Positions 57,007 through 64,000 of a DNA stretch of 64,000 bases are shown piece by piece. The notes beneath the pieces were generated by a model that saw only the letters and a list, made by a program, of their open reading frames with translations, searched no databases and had not been told where the DNA came from. The stretch is from assembly GCA_032622095.1 (NCBI GenBank), contig CP136063.1, positions 119,680,723 to 119,744,722 on the forward strand. The letters are read 5' to 3'. The DNA comes from Siphonodentalium dalli. Lineage: Eukaryota > Mollusca > Scaphopoda > Gadilida > Siphonodentaliidae. A program made the translations under genes and the position numbers. Position 1 is the first letter of the stretch; each line of letters begins with the position of its first letter.

Positions 57007-57708
57007 TCTACTATATATTTTGAGAACTACGTATATTTTTGTGTGTGTGTGTATATTTGTCCTCTATAGACTCGAAAACGGCTGGCTCGATTGAGCTCAA
57101 ACTTCATATCTAAGGGTAAAATACTACGGGAATGGTCGTCGCGGCGTTTTGGAGAAGCTCCGACCACCCGTTATTCACTCCCAGTCACAAAAACGGATCT
57201 GCGGGGTTAATCGGGTTGATAGTTAAAGAGCGTTCCTATCCGCAGTGTCGTTGATGAAGAGCGTATGTGCGTAATGTGATTATTATGTCTGTACACGGGC
57301 GTCAGCGTCGGTATACAGACATGAGCGTGTTGTGTGATTCTTACGTACTTAGGGCTTCCTAGGAAAGGGGATCGGTCAGTTTTTCCGCCCTAGGTGATCT
57401 TCACCTTGAAACGGGTACCCAAAATGATATATATGTGATCTTCACCTTGAAACGGGTACCCACAAATTATATATATGTGTGTGTAAAATTGAAAAGCAAC
57501 AAATTAAATTAAAAAATTAATTAAAAAATTAATTTAAAAAGCCAGTAAATTAAAAAGGCACAATTAACTCATTGAAAAACAAAAAATTAAATTAAAAAAT
57601 TCGATTACAAAATTAATTAAAAAAATTAATTAAAAAAGCAAGTAATTAAAAAAATTAAAAAAATTCTTGTTTCTGACGATTGCCGCCAGTGGCGGGCTAA
57701 TCCGCTAG
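57007..57708 (+). mobile_element. Helitron 3, 702 bp, different subfamily, abutting Helitron 2
   Basis: Begins TCTACTATATATTTTGAG straight after CTAG of Helitron 2 and ends with hairpin GCCGCCAGTGGCGG (57,682-57,695), GCTAATCCG and CTAG at 57,705-57,708. The interior is unlike Helitrons 1-2 and includes an AT-rich AAATTAATT-type tract (57,485-57,665) and a 50-bp direct repeat with TGATCTTCACCTTGAAACGG. Confidence 0.8.
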
Positions 57709-57725
57709 TCTCCTATATATTTTGA
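57709..57725 (+). mobile_element. 5' end of a fourth Helitron
   Basis: TCTCCTATATATTTTGACC follows the CTAG of Helitron 3 directly, giving a third head-to-tail junction. No microsatellite follows; the sequence passes at once into the 172-bp array and no matching 3' end is seen. Confidence 0.6.
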
Positions 57726-59036
57726 CCATGCAGCCCCTTCCAAATTTTCGAACATTGGGCTGAAGTCGTGCATGGGGTGTCAAAATATAACTTTTCGTTA
57801 CTAAATCGGCTGCGTCGCCAGAACCACGATGGCCACCCGGTAATCATTGTATTTTCGTGCGGTGCCACTCAGCAGGCATCTAAAGAAAAGTCACGCGACC
57901 ACACAGCCCCTCCCAAATTTTCGAAAATTGGGCTGAAGTCGTGCATGGTGTCAAAATAGCACTTTTCGTTACTAAATCGGCTGCGTAGCCAGAGTCAAGG
58001 TGGCCACCTGGGAATCCTTGTATTTTCGTGCGGTGCCACCCAGCCTGCATCTATAGGAAAGTCACGCGACCACGCAGCCCCTACCAAATTTTCGAAATTT
58101 GGGCTGAAGTCGTGAATGGAGCTAAAATTGCACTTTTTGTTCCTAAATTGGGTGCGTAGCCAGAACCATGGTGGCCACCCGGGAATCCTTGTATTTTCGT
58201 GCGGTGCCACCCAGCGGGCATCTATAGGAAAGTCACGCGACCATGCATCCGCTTCCAATTTTTCGAAAATTGGGCTGAAGTCGTGCATGGGGTGTCAAAA
58301 TAACACTGTTCGTTACTAAATCGGCTGCGTAGCCAGAGTCATGGTGGCCACCCGGGAATCCTTGTATTTTCGTGCGGTGCCACCCAGCGGACATCTATAG
58401 GAAAGTCACGCGACCATGCAGCCCCTTCCAAATTTTCGAAAATTGGGCTCAAGTCGTGCATGGGGTGTCAAAATAGCACTTTTCGTTACTAAATCGGCTG
58501 CGTAGCCAGAGTCATGGTGGCCACCCGGGAATCCTTGTATTTTCGTGCGGTGCCACCCAGCGGGCATCTATAGGAGAGTCACGCGACCACGCAGCCCCTC
58601 CCAAATTTTCGAAAATTGGGCTAAGTCGTGCATGGAGCTCAAAATTGCACTTTTTATTCCCAGTTCCCAGTTCTCAGTTCCCTATTCTCAGATAATATTT
58701 CATTTATCATTTTTGTGACCAGAACCATGGCGGGAATCCTTGCATTTTCGTGCGGTGCCACCCAGCGGGCATCTATTGGACAGGGACGCGACTATATATA
58801 GCCCCTTCCACATTTTCGAAAATTGGGCTGAAGTCGTGAATGGAGTGTCAAAATTGCACTTTTTGTTACTAAATCGGCTGCGTAGCCAGAACCATGGCGG
58901 CCACCCGGGAATTGTTGCATTTTCGTGCGGTGCCACCCAGCAGGCATCTATTGGACAGGGAGGCGCCCATATAGCCCCTTCCCATTTTTCCCATTTTTCG
59001 CAAATTGGGCTGAAGTCGTGCATGGAGCTCAAAATA
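57724..59036 (+). repeat. ~172-bp tandem array, eight units
   Basis: Unit landmark TTGGGCTGAAGTCGTGCATG at about 57,757, 57,930, 58,101, 58,272, 58,445, 58,618, 58,825 and 59,007. Other constant parts: CTAAATCGGCTGCGTAGCCA, CATGGTGGCCACCCGGGAAT, CTTGTATTTTCGTGCGGTGC, CACCCAGCGGGCATCTATAG, AAAGTCACGCGACCA. One unit (58,640-58,730) has its middle replaced by CCAGTTCCCAGTTCTCAGTT-type sequence. Long frames on both strands are periodic artefacts. Confidence 0.9.
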
Positions 59037-59040
59037 GCAC

Positions 59041-62000
59041 GCGAATGTTGAACGAATGTTGCATGTTCTTTCTGTTCAACATTCGCCAGCGAAAACCACA
59101 CATGCTATAGGCGTGGGCCCTATGGAGAATTTAAGTACCATCAGCTAGGTATAATGCCTGCATATATGGGCCCGATCCGATCATGCGTATATGATGTGCC
59201 CCCTCTTTCCCCCGGAATTGAAATTGCTCAAAAATGAGCGTGATTTGAAATTGCTCAAAAATGAGCGTCGAGGTATCCAATACTCATTTTGATAGGAGTG
59301 CTATGTATATACGTCCCACTAAATCCATTCACATTAAAACAATTTATGTACAAGAAAAATCGAATGTTAAAATTGCTCAAAAATTAGCATCGAAGTATCG
59401 AATACTCTAATTTTGATAGGGGTGCTATATATACGACACACTCAATCCATTCACGTTCAAAAACAAATGTACAAGAAAATTCGAATGTTGAACGAATGTT
59501 GAATGTTGAATGTTGTGCCAACTTCACGCGAATGTTGAACGAATGTTGCATGTTCTTTCTGTTCAACATTCGTCAGCGAAAACCAGACATGCTAGGCGTG
59601 GGCCCTATGGAGAATTAAAGTACCATCAGGGTATAATGCCTACATATATGGGCCCGATCCGATCATGCGTATATGATGTGCCCCCTCTTTCCCCCGGAAT
59701 TGAAATTGCTCAAAAATGAGCGTGATTTGAAATTGCTCAAAAATGAGCGTCGAGGTATCCAATACTCATTTTGATAGGAGTGCTATGTATACGACCCACT
59801 AAATCCATTCACATTAAAACAATTTATGTACAAGAAAAATCGAATGTTAAAATTGCTCAAAAATGAGCATCGAAGTATCGAATACTCTAATTTTGATAGG
59901 GGTGCTATATATACGACCCACTCAATCCATTCACGTTCAAAAACAAATGTACAAGAAAATTCGAATGTTGAACGAATGTTGAATGTTGTGCCAACTTCAC
60001 GCGAATGTTGAACGAATTTTGCATGTTCTTTCTGTTCAACATTCGTCAGCGAAAACCAGACATGCTAGGCGTGGGCCCTATGGAGAATTAAAGTACCATC
60101 AGGGTATAATGCCTGCATATATGGGCCCGATCCGATGATGCGTATATGATGTGCCCCCTCTTTCCCCCGGAATTGAAATTGCTCAAAAATGAGCGTGATT
60201 AGAAATTGCTCAAAAATGAGCGTCGAGGTATCCAATACTCATTTTGATAGGAGTGCTATGTATACGACCCACTAAATCCATTCACATTAAAACAATTTAT
60301 GTACAAGAAAAATCGAATGTTAAAATTGCTCAAAAATGAGCATCGAAGTATCGAATACTCTAATTTTGACAAGGGTGCTATATATACGACCCACTCAATC
60401 CATTCACGTTCAAAAACAAATGTACAAGAAAATTCGAATGTTGAACGAATGTTGAATGTTGAATGTTGTGCCAACTTCACGCGAATGTTGAACGAATGTT
60501 GCATGTTCTTTCTGTTCAACATTCGCCAGCGAAAACCACACATGCTATAGGCGTGGGCCCAATGGAGAATTTAAGTACCATCAGCTAGGTATAATGCCTG
60601 CATATATGGGCCCGATCCGATCATGCGTATATGATGTGCCCCCTCTTTCCCCCGGAATTGAAATTGCTCAAAAATGAGCGTGATTTGAAATTGCTCAAAA
60701 ATGAGCGTCGAGGTATCCAATACTCATTTTGATAGGAGTGCTATGTATACGTCCCACTAAATCCATTCACATTAAAACAATTTATGTACAAGAAAAATCG
60801 AATGTTAAAATTGCTCAAAAATGAGCATCGAAGTATCGAATACTCTAATTTTGATAGGGGTGCTATATATACGACACACTCAATCCATTCACGTTCAAAA
60901 ACAAATGTACAAGAAAATTCGAATGTTGAACGAATGTTGAATGTTGAATGTTGTGCCAACTTCACGCGAATGTTGAACGAATGTTGCATGTTCTTTCTGT
61001 TCAACATTCGTCAGCGAAAACCAGACATCCTAGGCGTGGGCCCTATGGAGAATTAAAGTACCATCAGGGTATAATGCCTGCATATATGGGCCCGATCCGA
61101 TCATGCGTATATGATGTGCCCCCTCTTTCCCCCGGAATTGAAATTGCTCAAAAATGAGCGTGATTTGAAATTGCTCAAAAATGAGCGTCGAGGTATCCAA
61201 TACTCATTTTGATAGGAGTGCTATGTATACGACCCACTAAATCCATTCACATTAAAACAATTTATGTACAAGAAAAATCGTATGTTAAAATTGCTCGAAA
61301 ATGAGCATCGAAGTATCGAATACTCTAATTTTGATAGGGGTGCTATATATACGACCCACTCAATCCATTCACGTTCAAAAACAAATGTACAAGAAAATTC
61401 GAATGTTGAACGAATGTTGAATGTTGTGCCAACTTCACGCGAATGTTGCATGTTCTTTCTGCTCAACATTCGTCGGCGAAAACCAGACATGCTAGGCGTG
61501 GGCCCTATGGAGAATTAAAGTACCATCAGGGTATAATGCCTGCATACTGGGCCCGATCCGATGATGCGTATATGATGTGCCCCCTCTTTCCCCCGGAATT
61601 GAAATTGCTCAAAAATGAGCGTGATTTGAAATTGCTCAAAAATGAGCGTCGAGGTATCCAATACTCATTTTGATAGGAGTGCTATGTATACGACCCACTA
61701 AATCCATTCACATTAAAACAATTTATGTACAAGAAAAATCGAATGTTAAAATTGCTCAAAAATGAGCATCGAAGTATCGAATACTCTAATTTTGACAAGG
61801 GTGCTATATATACGACACACTCAATCCATTCACGTTCAAAAACAAATGTACAAGAAAATTGGAATGTTGAACGAATGTTGAATGTTGAATGTTGTGCCAA
61901 CTTCATGCGAATGTTGAACGAATGTTGCATGTTCTTTCTGTTCAACATTCGCCAGCGAAAACCACACATGATATAGGCGTGGGCCCTATGGAGAATTTAA

Positions 62001-62909
62001 GTACCATCAGCTAGGTATAATGTCTGCATATATGGGCCCGATCCGATCATGCGTATATGATGTGACCCCTCTTTCCCCCGGAATTGAAATTGCTCAAAAA
62101 TGAGCGTGATTTGAAATTGCTCAAAAATGAGCGTCGAGGTATCCAATACTCATTTTGATAGGAGTGCTATGTATACGACCCACTAAATCCATTCACATTA
62201 AAACAATTTATGTACAAGAAAAATCGAATGTTAAAATTGCTCAAAAATGAGCACCGAAGTATCGAATACTCTAATTTTGATAGGGGTGCTATATATACGA
62301 CCCACTCAATCCATTCACGTTCAAAAACAAATGTACAAGAAAATTCGAATGTTGAACGAATGTTGAATGTTGAATGTTGTGCCAACTTCACGCGAATGTT
62401 GAACGAATGTTGCATGTTCTTTCTGTTCAACATTCGTCAGCGAAAACCAGACATGCTAGGCGTGGGCCCTATGGAGAATTAAAGTACCATCAGGGTATAA
62501 TGCCTGCATATATGGGCCCGATCCGATCATGCGTATATGATGCCCCCTCTTTCCCCCGGAATTGAAATTGCTCAAAAATTAGCGTGATTTGAAATTGCTC
62601 AAAAATGAGCGTCGAGGTATCCAATACTCATTTTGATAGGAGTGCTATGTATACGACCCACTAAATCCATTCACATTAAAACAATTTATGTACAAGAAAA
62701 ATCGAATGTTAAAATTGCTCAAAAATGAGCATCGAAGTATCGAATACTCTAATTTTGACAAGGGTGCTATATATACGACCCACTCAATCCATTCACGTTC
62801 AAAAACAAATGTACAAGATAATTCGAATGTTGAACGAATGTTGAATGTTTAATGTTGTGCCAACTTCACGCGAATGTTGAACGAATGTTGAATGTTGTGC
62901 TGACTTCAC
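59041..62909 (+). repeat. ~480-bp satellite, eight units in an X-Y1-Y2 higher-order pattern
   Basis: Unit starts (GCGAATGTTG): 59,041, 59,528, 60,001, 60,481, 60,966, 61,439, 61,907, 62,392; a partial at 62,870. Type X (GCCAGCGAAAACCACACATG, CTATAGGCG, CATCAGCTAGGTATAATG) occupies units 1, 4, 7; type Y (GTCAGCGAAAACCAGACATG, CATCAGGGTATAATG) the others, with Y2 (units 3, 6) marked by CCGATGATGCG and GACAAGGGTGC. Each unit contains an internal ~125-bp duplication and three copies of GCTCAAAAATGAGC, a small hairpin. Units are about 97 percent alike, so the array was homogenised recently. The repeated 83-95-codon frames on both strands have no known homologue and are unlikely to be genes. Confidence 0.95.
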
Positions 62910-64000
62910 GGACCCACATATGAACACAACGTATTTTCGTACAACAACTTTCTAAAAGATCAAAGGATGAGCTCCAAAACGCACTCAAATAGAATTTTTA
63001 AATGTTCAGTTGGTGAAATCTATAACTTGATTAAGCAATTGGCAGTTTGTTACTATATAAAGTATAAGATATTCTTCCGTGAGCTGGTAGTAGTTCATAA
63101 GTGAATGGGTAGGGTGACACCAACGTACCATGTACCTACGAATCTGACTGATCGCCAAACTGTTGCGCGAGCGCACGTAACAATGGTACTAAGTTCTTTA
63201 TCTCAAATTAACTTGAAACTTACATCCACTCCATTGTGTCTCTATCGTTAATACGTAAAATTCATGTTTTCACCGTTATGTCATTACCATTAAAAGTATA
63301 ACGGTATAGACAACTGAACAAATTTTCAATCCAATGTCTTTCAAAACTAAAGAGACATAAGGGAATGACAGTTGGGATGTTTATGATAGCAAATCAGAGC
63401 AATACTATGGAGCTTTAAATTTCAATATTAATCAAGGGTTTCTGCATATTCAATACATCATATGTCTTTACTGTTATGTGGTAACTGTGTGGACAAATGT
63501 CGAAACTTTTAAGTTGGTGTCGAACATAAACTAGGAGATCCCAAGCTTTGCTGGTATATATATGGAAACTGGTCAAGAAAAGCTTCATGGTGGGGCATCC
63601 CAAATAGAAATCTTTTGTGGTCATGAAAGTGACAAAATTAATGTCTTTATCGTTATTTGCCCCTTTGAAATTGACCCAAATAAGTCTGCCCATTTATGGG
63701 TCAGACTTTTCAATGTCATCCTCGGTGCGATGGGTGAGTCTTATTGCATCATTAAGACCATGCACTTCTTTAAAAAATATATATATATATTCTATTAAAT
63801 AAAATATAATGAAATGAAACTGAATTTAATCTTTCAAATTATTGTTTGATTTATAAATTATATTGATACTGTTTTAGTGTTTAGATTTTTTCTCATATGT
63901 TTAAAATCAGTTGTGTACAATCTAAACTGTAATATATTATGGTCCATTCAAACTGTAGGACCTTTTTGTAATATGTTTTTACATCGCACCAAATAAATCT
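62910..64000. other. Unassigned right end of the window
   Basis: No recognised gene or repeat. Short frames at 63,400-63,800 do not resemble known proteins. AATAAA occurs at 63,799 and 63,993, and a TA run at 63,777-63,790. Confidence 0.4.

Noticed and set aside
59384-62565. Repeated 60-95-codon frames on both strands of the 480-bp satellite
   Set aside because: Open on both strands at once, conserved only because the DNA is homogenised; no known domain and no promoter context.
59041-62909. CRISPR-like array
   Set aside because: Units are 470-487 bp, contiguous, without spacers, in an animal genome.

Overview
The window is animal (eukaryotic) nuclear DNA: it has no operons, ribosome-binding sites or bacterial genes, is AT-rich and repeat-dense, and carries degraded non-LTR retrotransposons of several lineages, a DIRS-like element, canonical Helitrons, foldback/TIR elements and several tandem satellites. 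The mix (Helitrons with a GTCT-type microsatellite behind the 5' end and tandem cores, SGNH-type LINE ORF1, Tx1/L1-like LINE) suggests a marine invertebrate, possibly a mollusc. That assignment is inference; no species-diagnostic gene is present. The only plausible host coding sequence is one partial exon at the left edge (1-218, minus strand), which encodes a protein N-terminus with a signal-anchor-like segment.

Layout. 0.8-5.6 kb: CT-rich tract, a 746-bp foldback element with TA flanks, a TTAA-flanked MITE, a 3' LINE fragment. 5.7-8.1 kb: decayed DIRS-like retrotransposon (RT, RNase H, start of the tyrosine recombinase) framed by inverted repeats and carrying a 39-bp-arm perfect palindrome. 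8.4-9.4 kb: LINE 3' fragment. 10.2-13.0 kb: 5'-truncated but open LINE RT of 834 codons with a C-terminal CCHC motif. 13.0-16.5 kb: mostly unassigned. 16.57-23.3 kb: 3.3-3.4-kb direct tandem duplication containing Helitron pieces. 23.3-26.7 kb: four Helitrons (+,+,-,+). 26.9-31.6 kb: ~155-bp degenerate tandem repeats built on a GCCATCTTGGATT motif, interrupted by TIR elements. 33.7-35.6 kb: a second tandem family (~143 bp) with GGCGGCCATTTTGGATC. 36.2-41.9 kb: several foldback/TIR structures. 42.1-44.2 kb: 41-bp minisatellite of about 48 copies. 44.5-46.1 kb: 5' part of a LINE with an SGNH-hydrolase ORF1. 46.4-54.1 kb: an L1/Tx1-like ORF1, a different jockey-superfamily LINE RT with an unusual 3' UTR, then an L1/Tx1-like ORF2 broken by frameshifts. 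54.1-54.7 kb: inverted copy of the satellite found at 59-63 kb. 55.7-57.7 kb: at least three Helitrons abutting head to tail. 57.7-59.0 kb: ~172-bp tandem array. 59.0-62.9 kb: ~480-bp satellite with a three-unit higher-order period. 62.9-64 kb: unassigned.

The most unusual item is immediately 3' of the LINE RT stop codon at 50,597: six consecutive hairpins in about 295 nt, each with an outer stem, a conserved asymmetric internal loop (CA opposite CGTCC) and an inner stem. Both stems differ in sequence between units yet stay complementary, so the covariation can be read directly within one locus. This looks like a selected RNA structure, possibly the element's own RT/RNP recognition array. Other strong observations are the head-to-tail Helitron concatemer, the XYY higher-order satellite, and transcription-factor-like motifs (NR5A/ERR-type, NRF1-type, YY1-type) amplified inside mobile and tandem repeats.
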